A DNA stretch of 64,000 nucleotides from Bog-756 sp963701325 (lineage in GTDB: Bacteria; Actinomycetota; Acidimicrobiia; Acidimicrobiales; RAAP-2). The DNA lies in the NCBI GenBank assembly GCA_963701325.1, contig OY969604.1, positions 868,001-932,000 of the forward strand, written 5' to 3'. Below, piece by piece: positions 7,743 to 17,006 of the stretch. The notes below the pieces were generated by a model. It was given only the letters and a program-made list of their open reading frames with translations, did not search any database and was not told the DNA's origin. Made by a program: the position numbers and the translations under genes. Positions within the stretch are counted from its first letter, which is position 1; each line of letters begins with the position of its first letter.

Positions 7743-8816
7743 ATGGGAACCCAGACCGAGGCGGTGTTTTCCGAGCTGCTCGCAGAGTTGGGAACGCAAC
7801 ACAGACGACTGGTCGACGAACTCTCCGGCCCGGGGGACGAGCAGACCCTGCTCGAGGCGCACAAGTGGCTGCTCACGATCCTGCAAGTGGCCGCCGACAC
7901 CCAGGTCTGGGCGGATCCTGATCGCCCCCGATTCGTCGAGATCGTGGGCCCCTACAAGAAGTGGGGCGGGGACAATGCCGACGCCTTCTACTGCTACGCC
8001 CCGGTCGATCCGGCCCGCACCTACCGGGTGCAGGTTCGGCCCGGGGACGCGGTGTACCTCTCGCTCACCGTCTACGGGGGGCCTGACGACGGGCGCACCT
8101 CGGATCGCATCGTCGGCAGCCTCAACGCCCGGCAGGTCGCGGCAGGGCCGGACGGAGTGATCACCATGGTCCTCTCGTCCGACGATCCGGGCGACGGGTC
8201 GCCATGGATCAAGCTGGAGCCGGACGCGGTTGCCATGATCACCCGCGACTACCTGGCCGACCCGTCCCACGGCACCCGTGCAGCCTGGGAGATCGTCGCC
8301 GACGCGCCGCCGCCGACGTTCCGGGAGGACGACGCCGTGCTGGCCCATCGCCTCCGTGCCGCGCTCACCTGGCTGCGGGACCAGGCCGCCATCGTCCCGC
8401 TGCCTGCGGGTGAGCCCAACACCATCGATCCCCCCTACCCGGTGCCCACGACCACCGTCGGGTGGGCAGCCGGCGACGCCGCCTACGCAATGGGCCGGTA
8501 CCTCCTCGAGGACGGGCAAGCCCTCGTCCTGCGGGGCCGGTCCCCCGAATGCGCCTTCTGGAACCTCTGTCTGTGGAACCCGTTCCTCCACACCTACAAC
8601 TACGACTACGAGCGGGTCACCATCAACGGCACCCAGGTGCGCTGCGAGGAGGACGGCTCCTGGGAGATCGTCATCTCCCCCACGGATCCCGGGCATCCCA
8701 ACTGGATCTCGACGGCTGGCCACCACCGCGGGTGGATCTGGTTCCGGTGGTTCCTGCCCGCCGAGACACCGGCACGACCGGAGGCCGTCGTCGTCCCGGT
8801 GACGACAGGGGGATGA
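7743..8816 (+). CDS. DUF1214 domain-containing protein
   Basis: This 357-residue soluble protein resembles DUF1214 proteins of actinobacteria. The N-terminal half is helical (LLEAHKWLLTILQVAADTQV). The C-terminal half is beta-rich, with AFWNLCLWNPFLHTYNYDYE and HRGWIWFRWFLP near the end. The function of the family is not established. Its ATGA overlap with the downstream sulfotransferase (8813-8816) implies a shared mRNA and related tasks, probably in lipid or xenobiotic metabolism. The start ATG has an AGGAAG box 6 bases upstream. No signal peptide is present. Confidence 0.8.
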   Translation: MGTQTEAVFSELLAELGTQHRRLVDELSGPGDEQTLLEAHKWLLTILQVAADTQVWADPDRPRFVEIVGPYKKWGGDNADAFYCYAPVDPARTYRVQVRPGDAVYLSLTVYGGPDDGRTSDRIVGSLNARQVAAGPDGVITMVLSSDDPGDGSPWIKLEPDAVAMITRDYLADPSHGTRAAWEIVADAPPPTFREDDAVLAHRLRAALTWLRDQAAIVPLPAGEPNTIDPPYPVPTTTVGWAAGDAAYAMGRYLLEDGQALVLRGRSPECAFWNLCLWNPFLHTYNYDYERVTINGTQVRCEEDGSWEIVISPTDPGHPNWISTAGHHRGWIWFRWFLPAETPARPEAVVVPVTTGG

Positions 8817-10081
8817 CCCCGGCGGCACGCCCACCGCCGATCACCATCGACGATCTGGCCGAACCCCGGTACAGCGACGAGGCACGAGCCGTCCTCGAAT
8901 TCATGGCCGAGGCGGGAAAGACCGTCTCGCTGGAACCGGATGCGCTGATGGCCGCGGCCCGCGCCGACACCGGCCTCGACGACTTCGGGCCCGACGACTT
9001 CCGCGACCGGTCCGAGATCCTCTGCCGCTCGCTCCGCGAGGAGGCCCGGCTCGATGACGCCGGGTCCTTCGCCCAGTCGCAGTTCCTCACCCAACTCCTC
9101 CGCAACCGCCTCCTGGTCGAGGATCTGCTCATCCGTCACCCCGAGATCCTCGACGAGGCGATCGTGGCGCCCATCGTGATCTGTGGGCTACCCCGCACCG
9201 GCACCACCCACCTGCACAACCTCATCGCCTCCGACCCGGCACTCCGGTCGCTCCCCTACTGGGAGAGCCTCGAGCCGGTGCTCGCCGACCGAGAACAGCC
9301 GGAGCCCGGCGACCCCGACCCGCGTCGCGCCCGCACCGAGCTCTCGCTCTCCGTCGTGGAGACGGCCCTGCCCGAGTTCCGGCGGATGCACGAGATGACC
9401 ACCGACCACGTCCACGAGGAGATCCAGCTCCTGGCCATCGACACCTCGACGATGCTCTTCGAGACCATCGCCCCGATCCCGACCTGGCGCGACAGCTACC
9501 TGGCCCGGGACCAGGAGCCCAGCTACTCCTATCTCCGAACGATCCTCCAGGCCCTGCAGTGGCTGCGCGGCGGGACGCGGTGGGTGCTCAAGTCCCCCCA
9601 ACACCTCGAGCAGTTCCCGGCGCTCCTCGCCACCTTCCCCGATGCGACCTTCGTCGTCACCCACCGGGACCCGGTCTCGGTCACCGCGTCGATGGTCACC
9701 ATGCTCGGCTACTCCTCCCGGCTCGGGCACGACCGGGTGGACCTCCCCTGGATCGGGGGCTACTGGGCCGACCGTCTCGAGCGGATGCTCCGCTCGTGCG
9801 TCGACCAGCGGCAGATCCTCCCGCCCGCGCGGACCATCGACGTCCACTTCGACGAGTTCATGGAGGACGACCTGGCAATGGTCAGGCGGGTCTACGAGGT
9901 CGCCGGCCAACCATTCACGGTGACAACCGAGTCGGCCATGGTCGCCTTCTTGGACGAGCACCCGAGGGGCCGGTACGGCGGAGTCGTCTACGACCTCGGC
10001 CAGTTCGGCATCGACCGCGAGCGCCTGGGGCGCTCCCTGGCCTTCTACGTCGAGCGGTTCGGGGTCACCGAAGAGCGCTGA
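8813..10081 (+). CDS. Sulfotransferase family protein
   Basis: This family transfers sulfate from PAPS to a hydroxyl or amine. The 422-residue protein has the 5'-phosphosulfate loop GLPRTGTTHLHNLIAS near residue 125, and later a conserved ALQWLRGGTRWVLKSPQHLE and VVTHRDPVSVTASM (3'-phosphate loop). This is the long Sulfotransfer_3-type layout common in mycobacteria and Acidimicrobiia. It overlaps the DUF1214 gene by four bases. The acceptor cannot be told from sequence; a lipid or sterol is a reasonable guess because acyl-lipid genes are nearby. Confidence 0.88.
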   Translation: MTPAARPPPITIDDLAEPRYSDEARAVLEFMAEAGKTVSLEPDALMAAARADTGLDDFGPDDFRDRSEILCRSLREEARLDDAGSFAQSQFLTQLLRNRLLVEDLLIRHPEILDEAIVAPIVICGLPRTGTTHLHNLIASDPALRSLPYWESLEPVLADREQPEPGDPDPRRARTELSLSVVETALPEFRRMHEMTTDHVHEEIQLLAIDTSTMLFETIAPIPTWRDSYLARDQEPSYSYLRTILQALQWLRGGTRWVLKSPQHLEQFPALLATFPDATFVVTHRDPVSVTASMVTMLGYSSRLGHDRVDLPWIGGYWADRLERMLRSCVDQRQILPPARTIDVHFDEFMEDDLAMVRRVYEVAGQPFTVTTESAMVAFLDEHPRGRYGGVVYDLGQFGIDRERLGRSLAFYVERFGVTEER

Positions 10082-10119
10082 CCGGCGAGGTGGCCGCCGA
10101 CCTGTGGCAGGCTTTGCCC

Positions 10120-11886
10120 ATGTCAGAATCGGGGCGCTCCCCGGTGGCCGGCTCCGACCGGTTCACCCGTGCACGGGCGCTCGACCTCCTGGCGTCCGAG
10201 CCCTTCGACCTCCTGGTCATCGGGGGCGGGATCACCGGAGCGGGTGTGGCCCTCGACGCAGCCAGCCGAGGCCTGCGGACCGCCCTGGTCGAGCGCGACG
10301 ACTTCGCCTCGGGCACCTCGTCCAAGTCCTCCAAGCTCGTCCACGGTGGGCTCCGCTACCTCCAGCAGCACGAGTACAAACTGGTCTACGAGAACCTCGC
10401 CGAGCGCCAGCGCCTGCTCGACAACGCGCCCCACCTGGTCACCCCGCTCCCCTTCCTCATCCCGCTCTTCGGGCGCGCCGGGGTGGTCAATCGCAGTGTG
10501 GCGCGCGTCTACCGGACCGCCCTGTGGCTCTACGACGTGACCGGCGGGATCCGGATCGGCCGACGGCACGAGAAGGTCTCCCGGGAGCAGGCCCTTGCCC
10601 ACATGCCGACCCTGCGGGCCGACCGTCTCGCGGCCGGCTTCCTCTACTGGGACGCACGGACCGACGACGCGCGGCTGACCCTCGCCGTCCTGCGCACCGC
10701 GGTGCTCGACCACGGCGCCGTGGCCGCCAACCACGTAGCGGCGACCGGCCTGGTGACCGACGACGACGGAAGGGTCCGCGGCGCGACGGTCGCCCCGGTG
10801 GGGTCCACTCCCTTCGAGATACGGGCCTCGGTGGTGGTCAACGCCGGGGGTGTCTGGGCCGACGAGGTCCGGGCCCTCGACGAGCTGCGCAACCCGCACT
10901 CGATCCGACCGGCAAAGGGAATCCACATCACGGTGCCGGAGTCCGCGCTTCCCTGCGACATCGCCGCGGTGATCCCGGTTCGGGAAGACCACAGGTCCAT
11001 CTTCGTCGTCTCCTGGGGCGATCAGGTCTATCTGGGCACCACCGACACCGAGTGGGACGGCCCCCTCGACGATCCCGGCTGCACGCCCGAGGACGTCGAC
11101 TACATCCTGAACGCCGCCAACGCGGTGACCACCCGCCCGCTCAGCCGGGCCGACATCACCGGGATCTGGTCCGGGCTCCGCCCGCTGCTGGCCCCGGGGG
11201 GCCGCGCGGCGATCAGCGAGCGCACCGCCGACCTCTCCCGCAGGCACACCGTGCAGACGTCGACCAGCGGCATGGTCACCGTCACCGGAGGCAAGCTCAC
11301 CACGTACCGCAAGATGGCCCAGGACACGGTCGACGCCGCGGTGGTCGCCCTCGGCCGGCGACCCATCCCCTGCGTGACGCGGGACCTCCGCCTGCACGGC
11401 GCGACCCCCGGGCGACACACGGCGGGGGCGAACGGGACGCGCGGCGGCGCGGGCCCGGCCACCGGCGACCGCGCCGGAGCGCTGGCCGCCCACCTGGCCG
11501 GCCGGTACGGAACGGAGACCCCGGCGGTGCTGGCACTGGCCGACGGACGGCCCGAGTTACTCGAGCCCCTGGTCGAGGGGCTTCCCTATCTGTGTGCCGA
11601 AGCGGTCTTCGCGGTCCGAGCGGAGATGGCCCGCTCGGTGTCCGACGTCCTCGACCGGCGGACCCGGGCCTCGCTGCGCGATGCCCGGGCCGCGGCACGG
11701 GCAGCCGTTCGGGTGGCGGGGATCATCGGGCCCGAGCTCGGCTGGGACGCCGGGCGCGTCGCCAGTGAGGCCGACCGGTACGCCACCACCCTGCTCGCAG
11801 AGCTCACCCGGGCCGGACTCGACGCCGCGGACGAGCCCGATCCAGGACCGGCTCCCGTCGGCGCCCCCGGTGTGACGGGCGAGTGA
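10120..11886 (+). CDS. glpD: Glycerol-3-phosphate dehydrogenase, FAD-dependent
   Basis: GlpD oxidises sn-glycerol-3-phosphate to dihydroxyacetone phosphate and passes electrons to the quinone pool. The 588-residue protein has the FAD-binding VIGGGITGAGVALDAASRG at residues ~33-51, the family motif FASGTSSKSSKLVHGGLRYL, TVTGGKLTTYRKMA near residue 390, and the C-terminal helical DAO_C domain. It heads a three-gene run with an AGPS-like flavoprotein and a glycerol-kinase-like protein; all junctions overlap by four bases. DHAP from this step could feed the next enzyme. Confidence 0.94.
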   Translation: MSESGRSPVAGSDRFTRARALDLLASEPFDLLVIGGGITGAGVALDAASRGLRTALVERDDFASGTSSKSSKLVHGGLRYLQQHEYKLVYENLAERQRLLDNAPHLVTPLPFLIPLFGRAGVVNRSVARVYRTALWLYDVTGGIRIGRRHEKVSREQALAHMPTLRADRLAAGFLYWDARTDDARLTLAVLRTAVLDHGAVAANHVAATGLVTDDDGRVRGATVAPVGSTPFEIRASVVVNAGGVWADEVRALDELRNPHSIRPAKGIHITVPESALPCDIAAVIPVREDHRSIFVVSWGDQVYLGTTDTEWDGPLDDPGCTPEDVDYILNAANAVTTRPLSRADITGIWSGLRPLLAPGGRAAISERTADLSRRHTVQTSTSGMVTVTGGKLTTYRKMAQDTVDAAVVALGRRPIPCVTRDLRLHGATPGRHTAGANGTRGGAGPATGDRAGALAAHLAGRYGTETPAVLALADGRPELLEPLVEGLPYLCAEAVFAVRAEMARSVSDVLDRRTRASLRDARAAARAAVRVAGIIGPELGWDAGRVASEADRYATTLLAELTRAGLDAADEPDPGPAPVGAPGVTGE

Positions 11887-13399
11887 CCGGCCCGACGCCG
11901 GTCACGGCGATCGACGCAGCGGCCGACCGGGTCACCGACCGGCTGGGTGGCACCCGGGTCGAGGTTGACGACGACCTGGCCCGTCGGCTCGCAGATGCGT
12001 GCGCGGAGGTCTCGGTGCTGGACGAGGACCGGGCCGAGGCCGGGCGCGACTGGTGGCCACTCGCCATCGGGTGGGCGACAGAGGGCGCTGTGCCCTGCCG
12101 GCCGGCGCTGGTGGCCCGTCCGACCGAGACCACGCAGGTCTCCGACGTGCTGGCCCTCTGCGACGCGTCCGGGGTGCCGGTGACGCCGGCAGCCGGACGC
12201 AGCGGGGTGTGCGGCGGCTCGGTGCCCGTCTTCGGCGGGGTCGCGCTCGACCTCTGCGGGCTGGCCGGCATCGGTGCGGTGGACACCGACTCACTCGTCG
12301 CGGACCTGCGGGCGGGGACCTTCGGTCCCGACGTCGAATCGGGGTTGCGCGGGGAGCACGGGGTGACCCTCGGGCACTGGCCCCAGTCAATGGAGCTCTC
12401 GACGGTCGGCGGCTGGCTGGCCTGCCGGGGTGCAGGGCAGTACTCGACCCGCTACGGGAAGATCGAGGACATGGTGCTCGGCCTCGAAGTCGTCCTCGCC
12501 GACGGTCGGGTCGTCCGCACCGGGGGCGCGGTCCGCGCGCGGCGACCGGACCCGATCTCACCCAGCTGTTCGTGGGGAGCGAGGGCACCCTCGGGGTCAT
12601 CACCGGCGGCCGCTTCCGGGTCCACCCGGTGCCAGCGGACGAGGGACGCCTGGCGGTCGGCTTCGCCACCTTCGCCGACGGTCTCGACGCCTGCCGCCGC
12701 ATCCTGCGCCGCGGTGCCACCCCGGCCGTGCTCCGGCTCTACGACGCCACCGAGTCGGGACGATCCTTCGACCTGCCCGACACCAACGTCCTCATCGTGC
12801 TCGACGAGGGCGATCCGACCCTGGTGGCCGCCACGATGGCTGTCGTCGACGACGAGTGCCGCGGCGCCGAGGTGCTCGGGTCCGACCTGGTCGACCGCTG
12901 GCTGGGCCACCGCAACGACGTGTCGGCCCTCGCCCCCCTCTGGCGCTCGGGCGTGGTGGTCGACACCGTCGAGGTCTCGGCCCGGTGGTCGGCGCTTCCG
13001 GCCCTCTACCGGACCGTCGTCGACGCCCTCGGCGCGATCGATGGGACCCTCGCAGCCTCCTCGCACCAGAGCCACGCCTACCCGGACGGCGCCTGTCTCT
13101 ACTTCACCTTCGCCGGACGGCCCGCGGACGGCACCGACGACCCGGCGGCCCGGGACGCGTGGGTCGCCCGCTACTACCTCGAGGCCTGGGACCGGGTGAC
13201 CCGGGCCACCCTCGACGCCGGCGGCGCCATCAGTCATCACCACGGCATCGGGCTCAACCGCGGGCGGTTCCTCGAAGAAGGACTCGGGAGCTCGTTCGCC
13301 GTGCTCACCTCGGTCAAACGCGCGCTCGACCCCAACGGCATCCTGAACCCGGGCAAGCTCGGACTCGACAGCCCGTTCGGCCCGGCGCCCTGGCCATGA
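11883..13399 (+). CDS. FAD-binding oxidase, alkylglycerone-phosphate-synthase-like (frameshifted)
   Basis: Two overlapping frames together make one protein of about 505 residues. The first (from the GTG at 11883) gives the FAD_binding_4 domain with RPTETTQVSDVLALCDASG, TPAAGRSGVCGGSVP and STVGGWLACRGAGQYSTRYG. The second resumes at GPDLTQLFVGSEGTLGVITG and runs to the end through SHQSHAYPDGACLYFTFAG and ISHHHGIGLNRGRF, typical of alkyldihydroxyacetone-phosphate synthase and D-lactate/glycolate oxidase relatives. The break lies in a CGCGCGCGG stretch at 12531-12545; removing one GC restores the consensus. Either an assembly indel or a recent inactivation. Neighbours GlpD and a glycerol kinase favour an AGPS-like role in ether lipids, but this is inference. 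Confidence 0.85.
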
Positions 13400-14865
13400 G
13401 CATCCTGGTCGTCGATGTGGGTACCTCGGGAGTACGGGGCGCGGTGGTCCGTCCGGACGCGACCGTCGAGCACATCCATCACGTCCCGGTGCTGCCGGAG
13501 ACGCCGTTCCCCGGTCTGGTGGAGTTCGACGCAACCGCCATCGCGACCGCGGTGGGAGAGGTCGCCGCGCGCAGTCTGCACGCCGGCGGGCCGGTCGACG
13601 CCGTGGGCATCGCCAACCAGCGCGCGTCGACAGTGGTCTGGGACCGGGCGAGCGGGGTCCCGGTGGCTCCCGGCCTCGGGTGGCAGGACCTGCGCACGGT
13701 GGGCACCTGCATCGAGCTCCAGTCCCAGGGCTTCCGGGTGCCGCCCAACGCGTCGGCCACCAAGCTCGCGGCCATCCTCGACCAGGTCGACCCAGATCGT
13801 GCGCGCGCGATACGCGGCGAGCTCGCCTTCGGCACCGTCGACACCTGGGTGGCCTGGACCCTCTCCGGCGGCGATCTGCACGTCACCGACGCCTCCAACG
13901 CCGGGGTGACCGGGCTCCTCCGCGGCGACGGATCCGGATGGAGCGACGAACTGCTCACCGCACTGCGCATTCCCGACGCGGTGCTGCCGACCATCGTCGA
14001 CTCCTCCGGCACGGTGGGGGCTGCCCGCACGCTCACCGGTGGACCGCCCATCGCCGGCATCGCCGGCGACCAGCAGGCCTCGCTCATCGGCCAGGGTTGC
14101 ACCCGGCCAGGGCAGGCCAAGGCCACCTTCGGCACGGGCGGGATGCTCGACCAGTGCCTCGGCCCCGACCGTCCGCCCGGTGCGGTCCGCGGTCCCGCCG
14201 GGACCATCCCGATCATCGGCTGGCGACGGGCCGGGGTGATCACCTGGGGGATCGAGGCCATCATGCTCTCCGCCGGCACCTGCGTGGAGTGGCTGCGCGA
14301 CGATCTCGGCCTCATCGACGACGCTGCCGCGTCCGCCACGGTGGCGGCCGGATGCGACGAGACCGGGGACGTCTGGTTCGTCCCGGCGCTCCTGGGTCTC
14401 GGGACGCCGGTGTGGGACTTCGGGGCCCGGGGGACGTTCCTCGGCATCACCCGCGGGACCGGCCGCGCGGAGCTGGTCCGGGCCGTGCTCGAAGGCGTGG
14501 CCCACCGGGGAGCGGATCTGCTCGAGGCTGCCGAGTCCGACTCGGGTCTCGCGGTCGACACCCTCCGGATCGACGGGGGCATGTCCTCGAACGAGGTGTT
14601 CACCCGGGCGCTGGCCGAGGCGTGCGGGCGGCCGGTCGAGGTCGCCCCGGTGGTCGAGGCCACCACGCTCGGCGCCGCCTTCCTCGCCGGCATGGCGGTC
14701 GGGACCTGGGACGGCGAGGACGACGTGGCCGAGACCTGGTCTCCACGGACCGTGATCACCCCCGAGGGGAGCCCCTCGACACGTGCCGCGGCCCGCAGCC
14801 GGTGGCTCGAGGCTCGGGGCCGGTCCGAGGGGACCATCCCCGAACTCTCCGTCCTCGATTTCTGA
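13396..14865 (+). CDS. FGGY-family carbohydrate kinase, glycerol-kinase-like
   Basis: The FGGY kinase fold phosphorylates polyols or sugars with ATP. The 489-residue product shows VDVGTSGVRGAVV at the N-terminus, ANQRASTVVWDRASG, IAGDQQASLIGQGC, a GTGGMLDQCLG phosphate loop, and the C-terminal RIDGGMSSNEVFTRALAEA. Context beside glpD and an AGPS-like gene suggests glycerol or a derivative as substrate. The match to canonical GlpK is not close enough to assign the symbol. Its ATG overlaps the previous stop (ATGA). The last residues (ELSVLDF) end 141 bases before the next gene. Confidence 0.87.
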   Translation: MSILVVDVGTSGVRGAVVRPDATVEHIHHVPVLPETPFPGLVEFDATAIATAVGEVAARSLHAGGPVDAVGIANQRASTVVWDRASGVPVAPGLGWQDLRTVGTCIELQSQGFRVPPNASATKLAAILDQVDPDRARAIRGELAFGTVDTWVAWTLSGGDLHVTDASNAGVTGLLRGDGSGWSDELLTALRIPDAVLPTIVDSSGTVGAARTLTGGPPIAGIAGDQQASLIGQGCTRPGQAKATFGTGGMLDQCLGPDRPPGAVRGPAGTIPIIGWRRAGVITWGIEAIMLSAGTCVEWLRDDLGLIDDAAASATVAAGCDETGDVWFVPALLGLGTPVWDFGARGTFLGITRGTGRAELVRAVLEGVAHRGADLLEAAESDSGLAVDTLRIDGGMSSNEVFTRALAEACGRPVEVAPVVEATTLGAAFLAGMAVGTWDGEDDVAETWSPRTVITPEGSPSTRAAARSRWLEARGRSEGTIPELSVLDF

Positions 14866-15006
14866 CCATGGATCGCACCGACACCAGGAGGAGCGCCGTC
14901 CACGACGCGTTGAACCGCTCCGGAAGGACCGCATAGGGTGGGTGAGGTACCACGCACGGCGCTGTCGCCGACCCCACCGGCCGAGGCCGGGAGACCAGGA
15001 GATCCC

Positions 15007-16059
15007 ATGACCGCGGGCATCGAGACACGGGGTGCCGGTGGCGCGCCCCTGGCCGCGCCCAGAGCGGTCCCCGAGCACGTGCTGGCCGACGACGAGCCGC
15101 CCGCAGGTGCTCCGGCTGTCGACACCGGCCCGATCGACGAGGCGGTGGTGACCGGGCGCGCCCTGCACGCCGCGCTGTCCGGTGTCCTCCTCGGGACGCC
15201 GGTCGCGGTGACCACCGCAGTGGTCGCTGCGCTCTCCGGCAGCCACCTGCTCATCGAGGACGTGCCGGGTGTGGGCAAGACCGTCCTCGCCAAGGCCCTG
15301 GCCACCGCGCTCGGCGTCGAGCTCTCACGGGTCCAGGGCCACCCCGACCTGCTTCCGTCCGATGTCACCGGGGTCACCGTCTTCTCCCCGGACAACGGGA
15401 CCTGGGAGTTCCGCCCCGGCCCGGTCTTCGGGCACGTGGTCCTGCTCGACGAGATGAACCGCACGCCGCCGCGCACCCAGTCGGCACTGCTCGAGGCGAT
15501 GGAGGAGCAGCAGGTCTCGGTGGACGGCGAGTCGTGGCCCCTCCCGCGTCCCCACCTGGTCATCGGAACCCAGAACCCGATCGGCCAGCTCGGCACCTAC
15601 CCGTTGGTCGAGAGCCAGCTCGACCGGTTCGGGCTCTCGACCTCCATCGGCTACCCGGCTGCCGACGTGGAGACCCGGCTGGTGCTCCACAACGGCGGAC
15701 GCTACGCACTGGACCGGCTGGTCCCGGTGTCCGACGCCGACGGGTGGAGGCGGGCCATCGCCGCGACCACCTCGGTGCACGTGGCCACCCCGGTCGCCGA
15801 GTACGCGGTCTCGCTGGTGCGGGCCACCAGGACCGCGGGTACGGTCCGGCTCGGAGCGAGCCCGCGGGCGGCCATCTCCCTCCTGCGCAGCGCCCAGGCC
15901 TATGCCGTACTGTCCGCCCGCGCCTACACGACCCCCCAGGACGTCCAGGCGGTGGCCGTGGCCTGCCTCGCCCACCGGCTCATCGCCGAGAGCGGCAGCG
16001 ACGGTGGGCCGGCGCTCGTCGGCCGCATCGTCGCGGACCTCCCCGTTCCCCCCACGTGA
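15007..16059 (+). CDS. MoxR-type AAA+ ATPase
   Basis: MoxR ATPases act as chaperones or activators for membrane-associated and VWA-like proteins. The 350-residue protein has Walker A DVPGVGKTVLAKALA, Walker B HVVLLDEMNRTPPRTQSALLEAMEEQ (shown in part), sensor 1 IGTQNPIGQLGTYPL, and the C-terminal helical lid. The ATG at 15007 has an AGGAG box a few bases upstream. An in-frame upstream GTG at 14938 is less likely. The gene leads a MoxR / DUF58 / TgpA operon, a standard actinobacterial unit linked to cell-envelope integrity. Confidence 0.93.
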   Translation: MTAGIETRGAGGAPLAAPRAVPEHVLADDEPPAGAPAVDTGPIDEAVVTGRALHAALSGVLLGTPVAVTTAVVAALSGSHLLIEDVPGVGKTVLAKALATALGVELSRVQGHPDLLPSDVTGVTVFSPDNGTWEFRPGPVFGHVVLLDEMNRTPPRTQSALLEAMEEQQVSVDGESWPLPRPHLVIGTQNPIGQLGTYPLVESQLDRFGLSTSIGYPAADVETRLVLHNGGRYALDRLVPVSDADGWRRAIAATTSVHVATPVAEYAVSLVRATRTAGTVRLGASPRAAISLLRSAQAYAVLSARAYTTPQDVQAVAVACLAHRLIAESGSDGGPALVGRIVADLPVPPT

Positions 16060-17006
16060 GCCTGCCCCGCGGGCTGCGCATGCGCCGGAGGGTCCACCCC
16101 ACAGCTTGGTTCGGCCCGGTCTTCGGCAGCGTGGTGGCCCTCGTGGCCTGGGCCGGGGTCGCCCACTCGAGCGGGTCCGGCTGGGTGCAGGCGGTCGGCG
16201 CCCTACTCGGTGCCATCCTCCTGGTCGGGTTGGTGGCCCCGGTCGTCCCGGCCCGGTGGGCCACCCTGGTCTGCACCGCGTCTCCGGCCGACGCCCAGGC
16301 CGGCCGGCCCGTGCAGCTGACGCTCCAGGCGAGCCGGCCGGTGCGCGTGCGCCCGCGCTGGCCGGCGGGGCCACTCCAGTACGCCGGGGGCCCGGTGCGG
16401 GGCACCCGCACGATCGAGGTCGAGTGCACGCCCGACCGCCGGGGCGTCCAAGAGGCGGTTGCGATCGAGATCGCGTCGTGTGCACCGTTCGGTCTGCTCT
16501 GGTGGGCCCGAGACCTCGAGGTGGTCCTCCCGAGGCCACTGCACGTGGCCCCGCGGACCGGCTCGCCCGGAGAGACGGAGGTCACCGTCGACGATCACCC
16601 CGGCGAGGCCACGCTCCGGGTGCCGGCGGGCCTGGCCGAGCCGCGGGGGATCCGCCCCTACACCTCCGGGGACCCGCGGCGGGCCGTCCACTGGCCGGTC
16701 ACCTCGCACGTCGGCAGCCTCATGGTGCGCGAGACCGAGCGCCCGACCGACGAGCCGGTGGTGGTCGAGGTCGACCTGCCGGCCGACCCGGATGCAGCCG
16801 AGGCGGAGGCCGAGCGGGTGATGGCCGAGGTCGGCGACCGTCTGGATCGTCGCCAGGCCGTGGTCATGGTCACCCGTGAGCATGCCGGCCGGGTGGTCCG
16901 CCCGGTGCGCGACCGGGTCGACCTCGGCCGGCGACTGGCGCGGGCCGTGCCCGCGCCACCCACGGAGGTGGTTCTCCCTCCGCCCCGCCGGGGACGGCCG
17001 GCGTGA
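16056..17006 (+). CDS. DUF58 domain membrane protein
   Basis: The 316-residue protein starts with a basic stretch and two hydrophobic segments (residues ~15-60). A beta-rich region follows, then the DUF58 signature GIRPYTSGDPRRAVHWPVTS and MVRETERPTDEPVVVEV, a VWA-like fold. DUF58 proteins work with a MoxR ATPase; the upstream gene supplies it. The GTG start overlaps the moxR-like stop (GTGA), and the gene's own stop overlaps the next start in the same manner, so all three should be made in fixed proportion. Function beyond envelope association is not known. Confidence 0.91.
   Translation: MSLPRGLRMRRRVHPTAWFGPVFGSVVALVAWAGVAHSSGSGWVQAVGALLGAILLVGLVAPVVPARWATLVCTASPADAQAGRPVQLTLQASRPVRVRPRWPAGPLQYAGGPVRGTRTIEVECTPDRRGVQEAVAIEIASCAPFGLLWWARDLEVVLPRPLHVAPRTGSPGETEVTVDDHPGEATLRVPAGLAEPRGIRPYTSGDPRRAVHWPVTSHVGSLMVRETERPTDEPVVVEVDLPADPDAAEAEAERVMAEVGDRLDRRQAVVMVTREHAGRVVRPVRDRVDLGRRLARAVPAPPTEVVLPPPRRGRPA

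Noticed and set aside
14868..14936. Small gene between the kinase and MoxR genes
   Set aside because: The 22-codon frame is antisense-neutral and low-complexity, and has no family resemblance; more likely the moxR leader.
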